The notes: generated from the letters alone by a model not told the origin. A DNA stretch of 64,000 bases from SYFY01 sp041752315 (GCA_041752315.1 JBGSHJ010000021.1:62001-126000), one strand, 5' to 3'. Shown: positions 25,949-35,771, counted from the stretch's first letter. A program made the numbers and translations.

Positions 25949-27919
25949 CTAGATCGCAGACTGTGCGCTCACATACGCGACTCCGTCGGCGTTCAGACGA
26001 AGCCCAATGCGCCGGTCACTGAAGTCAAACTCGAATATGTTGTGGTTCTTGAGCGAGGTGGTTGCCTGGACCAGGAGATTCTCGATCCGTTGTGCCAGCA
26101 GGCTATCCTCCCGGCTGGAAGCGGCGACCTGTATGGATCCCGGTGCGGTGTTCATGCACTGGACCAGCACCTCGAGTATTGCCGATAAACCGTTATGTTC
26201 AGTCAGGGTGAATTCCAGTCCGCCTTCGGGAGACTGCTGACGCCGTACCCGATACAGGGATCTGGCCTTGCAGATTCGCAAACCTCCGTAGCTGAGCGGA
26301 TCGTCAAACGCGGTAATGAGCCGCTCACCATCATCATTTGGATCTGGCAACGGGTTGATCAGAAGGGTGTGCGGGCTGTTGAGCGACAGCGCCTGGAGTA
26401 GTTGGTCCTTGGCCTGTTCGAACCAGTGGGTGGGCATCTTCAGGCCGGATGAGTCGATCTGGTTACAGTGCAACCAAATGATGAGTTCTGCCCAGGTCTC
26501 GCTGGTGCGCAGCGCCGTTTTCTGTTCCTGCAGCTGCCAGTTACGGCGGCTCATGTGTACTTCCAGGCCTGGCTTGATTGGCGGCAACAGCGCGGGGTTC
26601 ATGGGTTTGATTGCGAGGTCCGCAGGCTTGGCGAACTGATTGAGCGCAAATTCGATGGCGTCGACATCGGTGCGCAAGTCCGGAGCCAGCATGGCGACGC
26701 GGCGCCCAAACTGGATGCCTTTGTGTTGCAGGATGGTGGCTGCGCTCACCTCGCCCAGAACTGTTGTGAGGGTCTGCTTTACCGGCTGACGCAGACTCTG
26801 CAGGTCGGCGGCGGTATACCCCCACTCGCGGAGATCGTGCGCAATTTGACTGGTGGGCGAGATCTCTCGGGCGCGGGCGACAATCTTGCGCACGAATAAC
26901 CAGCGCAGGTCGTCGATTGTGAATGCCGAAGGCCTCGCCGTTCTGGTCGAGGCAAGATACTCGTACAGCATGTAATACGTGTCCAGGCGGGAGATGTCCT
27001 TGACCCCGGTCAGCATCAGATGCTGGTAGTGGCTGGACAGGAGCGGGCGCTCGGGTTGATTCAGGTAGGCTTCGACCAGTGCCAGCTTGAGAAGTGATTT
27101 GTGTGGTGTGGTCAGGCTGCGTCCAAGCTCCAGCATGGCTGCCCTGCAGAGGGCATCGACCCCCGGCTTGCCAACGGCGCCGAAGTCCAGGAGCGATGTC
27201 GAAGCGACAAACCGGTGGTTGACGAGGTGCGCAGAGCAGGAGGCGTAGTTGGTCTCCGAGCTGCCGTCCACGTACCACCACAGCGGATGTTTGCCGGCCA
27301 GATGAATGCCACTGCGATAGAACTCGTCCAGCAGGAGTGGACCGTGCACCGTATCTCGTGAGTCGTGGAAAAACTCGGGATCGACCAGAAAGCCATGCAG
27401 AGCCAAACCCTCTTCAGCGGACCACTTCTCCAGACGATCGAGTTTTGGGCGTAGCCTGTCGTGCCTGCTTTTTGGGCAACACACCCACAGATCAATATCG
27501 CTGTCAGCGGTATGACCGAGGCTGCCACCACTGCCCATCAGGAAGATGGCATCGATTTCCCGCTTGTCCGTAGCCAGGCTGGCATTGAAGCTGCGGGCGA
27601 ATCGGTGAATGGCATTCACGTCGGAAGCCGAAGGGGTGTGGCCGATGATGCCGCAAGGAGCGTTTTGCACGTATCCGGGCAGTGCAGGATGATTCGTATG
27701 GAAAAACATCGGCAATGCCGCGAGGATCTCCCGTCTGCGACCGTCCAGCTTGGACAGCGCATCGAGATAACGCTGACGATGGTGCATGGCGAAGCGCTGT
27801 CCCATCACCCGGAGGGCTTCGACGTCGACTTCGATCGTGTGTTGCGTAAGTGTCTTGCGAAATGCCATCCTGCGGCCAGCCGGTTTCCTTGAATTGATCC
27901 ACTGCAAGCTGTCTGACAT
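25949..27919 (-). CDS. cyaA: Class I adenylate cyclase, short form
   Basis: The protein makes cAMP from ATP. The N-terminal catalytic region has FLMGSGGSLGHTADSDIDLWVC, with the conserved SDIDLW acidic pair, and HGPLLLDEFYRSGIHLAGKHPLWW, all diagnostic for class I CyaA. The start is ambiguous: TTG 28018 abuts argH, ATG 27919 and ATG 27868 are both possible; I chose 27919 (about 656 residues). Even the longest form is well below the roughly 850-950 residues of enteric and Pseudomonas CyaA, so the regulatory C terminus looks reduced. It follows argH closely on the same strand. Confidence 0.88.
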   Translation of the reverse strand: MSDSLQWINSRKPAGRRMAFRKTLTQHTIEVDVEALRVMGQRFAMHHRQRYLDALSKLDGRRREILAALPMFFHTNHPALPGYVQNAPCGIIGHTPSASDVNAIHRFARSFNASLATDKREIDAIFLMGSGGSLGHTADSDIDLWVCCPKSRHDRLRPKLDRLEKWSAEEGLALHGFLVDPEFFHDSRDTVHGPLLLDEFYRSGIHLAGKHPLWWYVDGSSETNYASCSAHLVNHRFVASTSLLDFGAVGKPGVDALCRAAMLELGRSLTTPHKSLLKLALVEAYLNQPERPLLSSHYQHLMLTGVKDISRLDTYYMLYEYLASTRTARPSAFTIDDLRWLFVRKIVARAREISPTSQIAHDLREWGYTAADLQSLRQPVKQTLTTVLGEVSAATILQHKGIQFGRRVAMLAPDLRTDVDAIEFALNQFAKPADLAIKPMNPALLPPIKPGLEVHMSRRNWQLQEQKTALRTSETWAELIIWLHCNQIDSSGLKMPTHWFEQAKDQLLQALSLNSPHTLLINPLPDPNDDGERLITAFDDPLSYGGLRICKARSLYRVRRQQSPEGGLEFTLTEHNGLSAILEVLVQCMNTAPGSIQVAASSREDSLLAQRIENLLVQATTSLKNHNIFEFDFSDRRIGLRLNADGVAYVSAQSAI

Positions 27920-28014
27920 CTTCCTGACGACTCCCGCGAGCGAGAGTTCCCGGCAGACGAGGTCCTGGTATCGAGGCGTCAACAGCAGTGCTGGATTCAG
28001 TATAGGAAAGACTG

Positions 28015-29421
28015 TCAATCCTGGATGATGCGGTCTTTCGCCCTGGCGATGGCCCCCCGAACGGCAACCGGTGCAGTGCCGCCAAAATGGCTGCGGGCAT
28101 TGGCCGAACCGAGCGGTGCAAGCACTTCGAAGACGTCGTCGGTAACGACGTTGGCTCCGCCGGTTTCGGCCTGCAACTCGGTCAGGGAGAATTCGTGCAG
28201 GTGACGTTGTTCGCGGACAGCCCGGGCGACCACTTTACCCACTACATGATGTGCATCCCGAAATGGCAGGCCTCGCTTGACGAGATAGTCCGCAAGGTCG
28301 GTGGCGGTGGTGTAGCCGTTTACGGCGGCTGCAGCCATGACTGGGGTGTTCGGCTCGATATGTGGTACCAGACCGTTCAACGCCGTGAGGCAGTTTCTCA
28401 ATGTATCCACGCAGTCGAACAACGGCTCCTTGTCCTCCTGATTGTCCTTGTTGTAGGCGAGTGGCTGGCCCTTCATCAGCGTCAGAAGTGCCATGAGATG
28501 ACCGGTAACCCGCCCCGTCTTCCCGCGAATGAGCTCCGGAACGTCGGGATTTTTCTTCTGCGGCATGATGCTGGAGCCGGTACAGAAGCGATCCGGCAGG
28601 CTCACGAACTGGAACTGTTGGGACGACCACAGGACCAGTTCTTCGCACCATCGTGAAAAGTGGGTCATGGTCAGACTGGCAACTGCAGCGAACTCGATCG
28701 CAAAATCCCGATCGCTCACGGCGTCTACAGAGTTCTCGCAGATATCCGCAAAACCAAGCTCACTGGCAACCAGTTCTCGCTGCAGCGGAAAGGTAGAGCC
28801 GGCGAGGGCTGCTGCACCGAGTGGGAGCGAGTTGATACGCTTCCGGCAGTCGCGCAATCGACTCCGGTCGCGCATCAACATTTCGAACCAGGCCAGAACG
28901 TGATGTCCAAAGGTTATGGGTTGCGCCGCCTGCAGATGGGTGAATCCTGGCATGATGGTATCCACGTGCTTTTCGGCAAGCGCCAGCAGGGACAAAAGCA
29001 GGCGCGTCATCGCCTGGTCGATGGTGTCCACTTCGTCGCGCAGGTAAAGCCGGATATCGGTAGCCACCTGATCATTGCGGGATCTCGCGGTATGCAGCTT
29101 CTTGCCGGTATCACCAATCAGATCAATCAACCGGCTTTCGATGTTCATGTGCACATCTTCCAGTTGCACTTTCCATTCAAACCGGCCGTCTTCGATCTCT
29201 TTGTGAATGCTTTCCAATCCGGCTACGATGCGCGCGACTTCGTCAGCCGAGAGAACTCCGATGGCGCCCAGCATGTGTGCATGGGCGATCGACCCTCGAA
29301 TATCCTGAGCGTACATCCGGCGGTCGAAGCGTACCGAAGAAGTGAATTCGAGGACAAATTCATCGGTCGCTTCCTGTAGCCGACCGATGACCAGAGAACC
29401 GCGCTCGGGTGAAGTGCTCAT
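28015..29421 (-). CDS. argH: Argininosuccinate lyase
   Basis: ArgH splits argininosuccinate into arginine and fumarate. The 468-residue protein has the fumarase/aspartase superfamily signature GSSIMPQKKNPDVPE near residue 285, TARSRNDQVATDIRL and MPGFTHLQAAQPITFGHH. The gene is divergent from the algZ-like histidine kinase with 87 bases between the starts, exactly as in Pseudomonas. cyaA follows immediately downstream. Other arginine genes are not nearby. Confidence 0.96.
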   Translation of the reverse strand: MSTSPERGSLVIGRLQEATDEFVLEFTSSVRFDRRMYAQDIRGSIAHAHMLGAIGVLSADEVARIVAGLESIHKEIEDGRFEWKVQLEDVHMNIESRLIDLIGDTGKKLHTARSRNDQVATDIRLYLRDEVDTIDQAMTRLLLSLLALAEKHVDTIMPGFTHLQAAQPITFGHHVLAWFEMLMRDRSRLRDCRKRINSLPLGAAALAGSTFPLQRELVASELGFADICENSVDAVSDRDFAIEFAAVASLTMTHFSRWCEELVLWSSQQFQFVSLPDRFCTGSSIMPQKKNPDVPELIRGKTGRVTGHLMALLTLMKGQPLAYNKDNQEDKEPLFDCVDTLRNCLTALNGLVPHIEPNTPVMAAAAVNGYTTATDLADYLVKRGLPFRDAHHVVGKVVARAVREQRHLHEFSLTELQAETGGANVVTDDVFEVLAPLGSANARSHFGGTAPVAVRGAIARAKDRIIQD

Positions 29422-29508
29422 GATGATGTAAAAGGCGAACCATTCCTGGAATCGAAGACGGGTGAGTATATCAACAGGTCTGCTCTGAGCGACGGCTCGG
29501 CCCAGTTT

Positions 29509-30513
29509 GTGGTGCCAGATCTTTGCAACGTCACGGCGTTGACGTTGGTTGTCCTGTTTGCGGAACTCCTGGTCGTCGTTTTATGGGTCGCCGGTGGCGA
29601 CTCATCCTGGCTGCGTTTTGCCTTGCTGTCGCTCTTTGTGCAGTGGGTGGCCGTTACCAGTGCGGTGACGATCTGTGTTCTGCGGCGCTGGTTGGCGCAA
29701 CGTTCCATGGTGGTTGGTGCCGCGCTGACATTTTTTCTGGTTTTGCTGGTTACTCTGGTTGAAGGGCTGATCGCCGATCGTATTCTTGTGCAATTTGCGC
29801 CGGTTTCCATTGAGTGGGACCGACTGGCGTCCATGCTGGTGATTTCGGCCATCATTTCCGGTCTCGCCCTGCGCTATTTTCATGTGCAACAACGGCTCCG
29901 GGCCAAGGAGCAGTCTGAATTGCAGGCTCGCCTCCAGGCGTTGCAATCGCGGATCCGGCCCCATTTTTTGTTCAACAGCATGAACATCATCGCCAGCCTC
30001 ATCGCCGTGGATCCGGACACTGCCGAATCAGTCGTGGAAGACCTGAGCGAGTTGTTCCGAGCCAGTCTCAATGAAGCAGGCAACCAGGTACCGATGCAGG
30101 TTGAACTGGACCTTTGCCAGCGTTATGTACGCATCGAATCGTTGCGGCTGGGGAATCGGCTGCATTTCGACTGGCAGATCGAAACGCTACCCGCTGGTGT
30201 CCAGATTCCATTGTTGACCCTCCAGCCACTGCTGGAAAATGCGATCTATCATGGAGTGCAGCCGAGAGCAGAAGGCGGTACGGTGACGGTTCGTATCTGG
30301 TCCGAGGCGGACCATATGCAGATTCTCATCACCAACCCACTGCCACAGGCAAGCGCGCGCTCCGGTTCGGCAGGCAATCGAATGGCACTGGAGAATATTC
30401 GCAGCCGATTGCAGGTGCTGTACGGAGACGATGCAAGTCTGGTGGCTGAAGCGGTTGGCGAGACCTTTCGTACCCAGTTGCGGCTGCCAACCACCAGACG
30501 AGGATCCCTGTGA
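29509..30513 (+). CDS. algZ: LytS-type sensor histidine kinase, AlgZ/FimS-like
   Basis: The product resembles Pseudomonas AlgZ (FimS), an unusual histidine kinase that pairs with AlgR. The N terminus has the family's PDLC segment, then four hydrophobic membrane helices up to about residue 125. The kinase part has the phospho-acceptor His in RPHFLFNSMNIIA, the N box in LQPLLENAIYHGV and a degenerate G box in NRMALENIRSRLQVLYG. The start is uncertain: GTG 29509 or 29512 begins only a few residues before PDLC, and the frame remains open upstream with no ATG. It overlaps the next gene by four bases. Confidence 0.85.
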   Translation: MVPDLCNVTALTLVVLFAELLVVVLWVAGGDSSWLRFALLSLFVQWVAVTSAVTICVLRRWLAQRSMVVGAALTFFLVLLVTLVEGLIADRILVQFAPVSIEWDRLASMLVISAIISGLALRYFHVQQRLRAKEQSELQARLQALQSRIRPHFLFNSMNIIASLIAVDPDTAESVVEDLSELFRASLNEAGNQVPMQVELDLCQRYVRIESLRLGNRLHFDWQIETLPAGVQIPLLTLQPLLENAIYHGVQPRAEGGTVTVRIWSEADHMQILITNPLPQASARSGSAGNRMALENIRSRLQVLYGDDASLVAEAVGETFRTQLRLPTTRRGSL

Positions 30514-31238
30514 GAATTCTGGTCGTTGACGACGAAACGCTGGCGCGTGATCGATTGAAGCGAATGCTCGCGGTCATGGATGGGTGTGAATGGGTCGGCG
30601 AGGCAGCCAATGGGCTTGAGGCCGTCGAGCGTGTTCAGTCTCTCGCTCCTGATCTGCTGCTGCTGGATATCCGAATGCCCGGCATGGATGGCCTGGAAGC
30701 AGCTTCTCACCTGGCACAACTTGAGGAACCACCTGCAGTGGTGTTCTGCACGGCCTATGAAGAGCATGCCATCGATGCATTCAATCTCCAGGCGGTTGGC
30801 TATCTTCTCAAGCCGGTACGGAAAGAGCTCCTGGAGCAGGTTCTTGCCAATGCGAAGCGGGTCAATCGCGCTCAGTTGCAGGCACTTTCGCAAGCCGATG
30901 GCAGCCGGCGCACCCACATCTCGACGCGTACTCACAAAGGACTGGAATTGATAGCGGTAGATGATGTCCGGTTTCTGCAGGCTGACAGCAAGTACGTGAC
31001 CATTCGCCACGGTACTGGCGAAGTCCTCGTCGACGAATCGCTGCGTGACCTGGAAATGGAATTTGGCGACTTGTTTGTGCGGATCCACCGCAGCGCTCTG
31101 GTTGGGGTTCGATTCATCACTGGAATAGAGAAGGGAGCAGATGGACAACATCGATTGCGGCTGCGGGATGTCGAACTGTCGCTCGATATCAGCCGGAGAC
31201 ATCTTCCTGATGTACGAAAACTGGTGAAAGGCCTGTGA
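30510..31238 (+). CDS. algR: LytTR response regulator, AlgR-like
   Basis: The 242-residue regulator has a receiver domain with DDE at 7-9, the phospho-Asp in LLLDIRMPGMDGL near residue 54 and the KPVRKELL lysine. The C-terminal LytTR DNA-binding domain spans about 140-240, including SKYVTIRHGTGEVLVDESL and FVRIHRSALV. AlgR homologues regulate alginate, type IV pili and virulence in Pseudomonas; here it probably reports to the upstream AlgZ-like kinase. Start GTG 30510 overlaps the kinase stop (GTGA) and its own stop overlaps hemC in the same way. Confidence 0.9.
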   Translation: MRILVVDDETLARDRLKRMLAVMDGCEWVGEAANGLEAVERVQSLAPDLLLLDIRMPGMDGLEAASHLAQLEEPPAVVFCTAYEEHAIDAFNLQAVGYLLKPVRKELLEQVLANAKRVNRAQLQALSQADGSRRTHISTRTHKGLELIAVDDVRFLQADSKYVTIRHGTGEVLVDESLRDLEMEFGDLFVRIHRSALVGVRFITGIEKGADGQHRLRLRDVELSLDISRRHLPDVRKLVKGL

Positions 31239-32143
31239 AGACACTGATCATCGCGACACGAAAAAGTGCGCTCGCCCTGTGGCAGGCGAATTTCATCAAG
31301 TCGGAACTGGAGCGACATCACGCGGACCTTGAGGTCCGGCTGCTCGGCATGAGCACACGAGGAGATCAATGGTTGAATGCACCATTGCGTGAGATTGGCG
31401 GCAAGGGTCTGTTCATCAAGGAACTCGAATCGGCGTTGTTGAGTGGTCAGGCCCACATTGCCGTTCACTCTCTCAAGGACCTTCCGGCGATCGTACCCGC
31501 CGAGTTCATCCTGGGTGCAGTCGGGTATCGGGCTGATGTTCATGATGTTCTGGTCGGCGTCAGCGGTGGGATCACGGCTCTTCCACCCGGCGCCCGTGTT
31601 GGAACCTCAAGCCTTCGACGTCAGGCACAACTTCTGGCACAAAGGCCGGATCTGGTGATTTCTTCCATTCGTGGCAACGTGGGTACCCGGCTCGACAAGC
31701 TGGCCAACGGGGAGTTCGATGCCATCGTTCTGGCCGCAGCTGGACTGGATCGACTGGGTATGGTTCTTCCTGCACGTTCAACACTGTCGCTCGATGACAG
31801 TTTACCGGCGGCTGGACAGGCTGCGCTTGGCGTCGAGTGCCTGGCGATGGCGCACGAAGTTCTTGAACTGCTGCGGCCCTTGAATGACGAGTCGGTTTCA
31901 CGGTGTGTTTTGACTGAACGTCTGGTCAGTGCCGGTCTGGGTGCCGATTGCAGCATGCCGGTCGCAGCGTATGCGGAAATTTCCGGAACGTATATCAGGC
32001 TTCGAGCCCTGCTTGCCAGTGCTGACGGTCAGCAGGTCCTTCGCGCCGAGGCCTTGGCCACCGAACCCGAGATTGCTGCCAATGAAGTTGTTGCTTCGCT
32101 GATGGACATGGGCGCAGAAGAAATACTTGGCAGACTCAGGTGA
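31235..32143 (+). CDS. hemC: Hydroxymethylbilane synthase
   Basis: HemC joins four porphobilinogen units into hydroxymethylbilane in haem synthesis. The 302-residue protein has TRKSALALWQANFIK, HSLKDLPA, VGTSSLRRQAQL, and the cysteine that holds the dipyrromethane cofactor in GLGADCSMPVAAYA near residue 242. GTG start overlaps the algR-like stop by four bases. The algZR-hemCDXY order is the Pseudomonas arrangement. Confidence 0.96.
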   Translation: MKTLIIATRKSALALWQANFIKSELERHHADLEVRLLGMSTRGDQWLNAPLREIGGKGLFIKELESALLSGQAHIAVHSLKDLPAIVPAEFILGAVGYRADVHDVLVGVSGGITALPPGARVGTSSLRRQAQLLAQRPDLVISSIRGNVGTRLDKLANGEFDAIVLAAAGLDRLGMVLPARSTLSLDDSLPAAGQAALGVECLAMAHEVLELLRPLNDESVSRCVLTERLVSAGLGADCSMPVAAYAEISGTYIRLRALLASADGQQVLRAEALATEPEIAANEVVASLMDMGAEEILGRLR

Positions 32144-32172
32144 CCTGCTGATGCAGACAGGATGATGGTGAC

Positions 32173-32859
32173 ATGAAGGTCTGGGTTACGCGCTCTCAAC
32201 CTGGCGCCAGACGAGTGGCGGACGCCGTGGCGCTGGCTGGACATGTCCCGGTCATCGCGCCGGTGTTTTCGATCCGACAACTGGATGTGCACGCGCAAGG
32301 ATCCGTGTCGGTGTGTGTCGTTTTGTCAGGCCATGCGGTAGCCGCTGCCCGGAGTCTTCGCCCCACTCTTGGCTTTCTCGCGATCGGCCGCGCTACCGCT
32401 CGAGCATTGGCCGAGATCACCGGCTTGCCTGTGGCTACCCCGGATAGCGCCGATAGTGAAGGCGTGGTCCGCTGGTTGAAGGAGCATCTCGTCGAATTGC
32501 ACGGCGCCCCAGTGATGATTCTGACTGGAGAGGGTGGTCGTGAGGTGATTGAGGCGTTCCTGGCCGCCTCCGAAGTGGCGTATCGTCGTCTTGAAGTTTA
32601 TCGACGACAACCCGAATCCCTGGCAGAGATCCCGATTGATGCGGATGTCATCGAAGTTGCCAGCCTGGATGCGTTGAACCAGGTCAGTCATCTGTGGTCT
32701 GTGGCGGGCGGGCCGCTCGACACCCATTTGGTGGTAGTGTCCGGACGGTTGGTCGACGCGGCACGATCGATTGGATTCACACAGGTCAGTGCCTGTGCAG
32801 GTCCGGAACCAGACGCCATCGTCGAGCAATTGAGAGACTTGCGGAGCAGAAGAAGGTGA
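32173..32859 (+). CDS. hemD: Uroporphyrinogen-III synthase
   Basis: HemD closes and inverts ring D of hydroxymethylbilane. The family diverges strongly, but the 228-residue length, N-terminal VWVTRSQPGARRVADAVALAGH, the repeated alpha/beta halves and position between hemC and hemX all fit. The internal AIGRATARALAEITGLPV and LTGEGGREVIEAFLA segments are characteristic. Only seven bases separate it from hemX, so the operon continues. Confidence 0.92.
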   Translation: MKVWVTRSQPGARRVADAVALAGHVPVIAPVFSIRQLDVHAQGSVSVCVVLSGHAVAAARSLRPTLGFLAIGRATARALAEITGLPVATPDSADSEGVVRWLKEHLVELHGAPVMILTGEGGREVIEAFLAASEVAYRRLEVYRRQPESLAEIPIDADVIEVASLDALNQVSHLWSVAGGPLDTHLVVVSGRLVDAARSIGFTQVSACAGPEPDAIVEQLRDLRSRRR

Positions 32860-32866
32860 CAAAACC

Positions 32867-33940
32867 ATGAGCGAATCGGTTGTGCACGCGGCAAGGGAGT
32901 CAGCGGGTAACGGAGTGACGCCACCGATACCGGTGCGAACTCCTTCCCGGTCGGGCAGCTGGTTTGCAACCTTGATGGCGATCATTGCATTGCTGACAGG
33001 TGGCTATCTCTATTACCGGCTGGTTCTTGTTGGTCACCTGGACCAACTGCCTGCAAAGGTCGAGGTACTCAGTCAGTCTGTCGATCAGCAGATTCGCAAT
33101 GCGGGTGACGGAGTCGAAAGCCGGGTGCAGGCGACCCTAGCGCCACGAATTGACTCGGTCGAGGCTCGGTTCCATTCGCTGGACCAGCGCTTGATGGCCA
33201 TGGAAGCGGCGGTAGCTGGCGTGGTCGCTGCGGATGTCGCAAGAACGACACCTCCTGAAGCGGATGACTGGAAGATTGCTGAAGTCGGCTATCTGCTCCG
33301 CATCGCCAATCACCGCATCCTGATGGAACGCAACGTTGCAGATGCACGTGCACTGCTCGCCAATGCAGACTCGCTGCTCAGCGAGCTTGATGACTTTCGC
33401 TGGCACGGAGTGCGTGAGCAGATTGCAGCGGAGAGACTCGCCTTGGAACAAGCCCAGGAAGCGACGGATGTACAGGGAGTCTATCTGGCCCTGGAAGCAC
33501 TCAAGGAGCCACTCGGAGAGCTTTTGCTGGTGCAACCGATCCTTTCGGCACCATCCCAGGCTCCGCAACCGGCGGTCGAAGTCGGGGTGTGGGATGCCTT
33601 GTTGCAGCGGCTCACCGATGTATTCCGGGTACAACGTGTCGATTCCACCTCCATCAAGCCTCTGCTCTCGACGGATGAAAGACATTTCATTGAACAACAA
33701 TTGAGGCTGGGGCTGGAACAGGCACAACTAGGTGCGTTACGACACCAGCAGGGAGTGTATGACACCAGTCTTGGCAACTTGAAGCATTGGCTCGAGAGCG
33801 AGTTCGACCCAGGTACTGAAGGATTGGAAGCTCTGCTCGAGAGCATCGCTGAACTGGCCAAGGTCAAGCTCGAACTGGCGCTTCCCGACATCAGTGGTTC
33901 GTTGCAGGCGTTGAAAGATGCACAGAGGGTTACACCGTGA
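32867..33940 (+). CDS. hemX: HemX-like inner-membrane protein
   Basis: The 357-residue protein has one N-terminal membrane segment (about residues 27-53, WFATLMAIIALLTGGYLYY), then a coiled-coil periplasmic domain and helical tail. This is the usual HemX (uroporphyrin-III C-methyltransferase-like, but non-catalytic) layout. It lies between hemD and hemY in the typical operon. HemX's role is unproven; it is often described as a possible haem-pathway scaffold. The 3' end overlaps hemY by four bases. Confidence 0.88.
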   Translation: MSESVVHAARESAGNGVTPPIPVRTPSRSGSWFATLMAIIALLTGGYLYYRLVLVGHLDQLPAKVEVLSQSVDQQIRNAGDGVESRVQATLAPRIDSVEARFHSLDQRLMAMEAAVAGVVAADVARTTPPEADDWKIAEVGYLLRIANHRILMERNVADARALLANADSLLSELDDFRWHGVREQIAAERLALEQAQEATDVQGVYLALEALKEPLGELLLVQPILSAPSQAPQPAVEVGVWDALLQRLTDVFRVQRVDSTSIKPLLSTDERHFIEQQLRLGLEQAQLGALRHQQGVYDTSLGNLKHWLESEFDPGTEGLEALLESIAELAKVKLELALPDISGSLQALKDAQRVTP

Positions 33941-35094
33941 GTCGGTTGTGGATCGTGTTGATCGTGGTCATGGCGCTGGGCGCGGCCATCGGCACACTGA
34001 TGTTCCAGGATCCTGGTTATCTGCTGCTGTCCTATGGTGGCAACGCCTATGAAACCAGCATCTGGATGGCGCTGGTCCTGCTGGTTGCTGCTTACGTCGT
34101 TCTCCGATTGCTGATCTGGTCTGTCCGGACCATGCGAACCGGCTTTTCTTCGGTGTCTGGCTGGAGCATGCGACGGTTGACAAAAAAGGCCCATGACATG
34201 ACCGCACGAGGTCTGTTGTTGTGGGCCGAAGGTGATTGGCGTGAGGCTGAGCGAGTGTTGTCAACCGGAGCCACGGGGAGTGAATTTCCTCTCATCAATC
34301 ATCTGTTTGCGGCCCGGTGTGCGCACTCGATGGGAGACACGCAACTGCGCGACCGCCATCTCGAAATGGCGATCAAGGTGGAGCCTGGCGCTGCATTTGC
34401 AGTCAACCTGCAGCGAGCCGAGTTTTTGCAGGCAAATGGCGCGTATACGGAAGCGGCGCAGATTCTCAAAGCTTTGCGGACACAGGCTCCGCGACATCCC
34501 AGAGTCCTGCTGGATCTCGCCAATTGTTGCAAACAAAACGGCGAACGTGAATTACTGCTGGAACTACTGAACTCGCAAGGCATAACGGCGCTCGTTTCGC
34601 CCGAAGAACTGACACGGCGGATAGAAGCTGCCTGGAAACAGAGGCTTGCCGTCGAGTCACCCGAGATCGTCTGGTTGGCGTTACCGAAGAAACTGCACAA
34701 CAATCCTGCGCTGGTCCATCTGGTGGCAGAACGACTGGTTCAGGACCAGAAACCAGATCGTGCAGAGGAAGTTGTCAGGGTTGCACTGAAACACGAATGG
34801 TCTGCACCGCTTGTCGAACTTTATGGCAGGCTCGGTACTGCCGACGTCGCCGCTCAGATCCGTCATGCTGAAGCCTGGTTGAAGCAGCATCCAGGTGACC
34901 CGGACCTGCTGTTGACCCTCGGACGGCTGTACCTTCGCAGCCAACTCGATGATCAGGCAGAGAGTGCTTTCAAATCTTCCCTTCGAACGCGCTCGGACAG
35001 AACGACGCATCATGAGCTTGGGCGTCTTCTGGTTGGCCGTGGTGAACTCTCCAGGGGAGCCGACCACTTGTTGCAGGCGCTGTCGGCAAACTGA
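33937..35094 (+). CDS. hemY: HemY-like TPR inner-membrane protein
   Basis: HemY has two N-terminal membrane helices (about 2-22 and 42-62) followed by TPR-like repeats exposed to the cytoplasm. The 385-residue protein shows this, with repeated helical pairs such as LLWAEGDWREAERVL and PDLLLTLGRLYLRSQLDDQAE. It is the last gene of algZR-hemCDXY and overlaps hemX by four bases. Despite the name, this is not protoporphyrinogen oxidase. It is convergent with the flavin-reductase-like gene, two bases apart. Confidence 0.9.
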   Translation: MSRLWIVLIVVMALGAAIGTLMFQDPGYLLLSYGGNAYETSIWMALVLLVAAYVVLRLLIWSVRTMRTGFSSVSGWSMRRLTKKAHDMTARGLLLWAEGDWREAERVLSTGATGSEFPLINHLFAARCAHSMGDTQLRDRHLEMAIKVEPGAAFAVNLQRAEFLQANGAYTEAAQILKALRTQAPRHPRVLLDLANCCKQNGERELLLELLNSQGITALVSPEELTRRIEAAWKQRLAVESPEIVWLALPKKLHNNPALVHLVAERLVQDQKPDRAEEVVRVALKHEWSAPLVELYGRLGTADVAAQIRHAEAWLKQHPGDPDLLLTLGRLYLRSQLDDQAESAFKSSLRTRSDRTTHHELGRLLVGRGELSRGADHLLQALSAN

Positions 35095-35096
35095 GT

Positions 35097-35771
35097 TCAC
35101 CTTGGAGCATATGCATAGACGTCGCTGTGCATCTGCATTTCGCCGAGTCCTTCTGTCTTGAGCAGGGCTGTCACCGAATGAACAAAGGGTGGGCTGCCAC
35201 AGAGAATGACGTCAGTGGAAGACAGTGCAGGAGCCTGTTGGCGCAGCCAGCGCATTGCTGCGTTGCCTGAATCACGGCGTGGATCGGCGAACAGGTGCGT
35301 GGCAGTCCCGGGTTTCAAGGCAGCCAGCAAATCGCGAGCATAAAATCCACGTGGAGAGTCGGCACACCACAGCAAGGAGCGCCGTGCGGGATGAGCCAGG
35401 TGGCTCGCTGACAAAATCATCGAGTTTGCTTGCGCAAAGCCGCTGCCGGCACAGACGAAGAGCATGTGAGGTTGCGTCACGCCTGCGAGGGTGACCGTAC
35501 CCTGGGTGTCCTCAAGTTCGATTTCACCACTCGCGATCATCTCTTGCATCAATTCCGCGTCGACGTTCCCTGCGACCGGCTGAAAGTGGATCTGCAGTCT
35601 TGGCAGCAAGTGAGGCGCGGTTGCAATGGTGAACGGAATACGTCTCCCGCGAGGGTGCCGGACATGAACGTACTGTCCGGCGGCGAACAAAAGAGACTGG
35701 CCGGGTAAAAGCTCGAGATCAACAATCTGGATCGGGCCGGCTCCAGGATTGTGAACAACAGCTCTCGTCAG
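35097..35771 (-). CDS. Flavin/ferredoxin-reductase-like protein, probable CTG start
   Basis: The C-terminal half is a clear FNR-type reductase: FAD-binding IPFTIATAP, GSGFAQANSMIL for NAD(P) and CGSPPFVHSV near the end. The homologous N-terminal strand reads LLPGQSLLFAAGQYVHVRHP. No ATG, GTG or TTG lies before TTG 35690, yet the frame is open to 35783 and reads as convincing domain sequence. CTG 35771 lies eight bases after AAGGG and directly behind the rho stop, so I annotate that as start (224 residues). Related reductases sit near rho and ubiD in Pseudomonas. Confidence 0.65.
   Translation of the reverse strand: MTRAVVHNPGAGPIQIVDLELLPGQSLLFAAGQYVHVRHPRGRRIPFTIATAPHLLPRLQIHFQPVAGNVDAELMQEMIASGEIELEDTQGTVTLAGVTQPHMLFVCAGSGFAQANSMILSASHLAHPARRSLLWCADSPRGFYARDLLAALKPGTATHLFADPRRDSGNAAMRWLRQQAPALSSTDVILCGSPPFVHSVTALLKTEGLGEMQMHSDVYAYAPR

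Noticed and set aside
28000..28018. Sigma70 promoter for cyaA at the argH stop
   Set aside because: TTGACA and TATACT-like boxes are present but only eight bases apart.
33937..35094. Protoporphyrinogen oxidase from the name HemY
   Set aside because: The protein has TPR repeats and two N-terminal helices, the gammaproteobacterial HemY, without an FAD motif.
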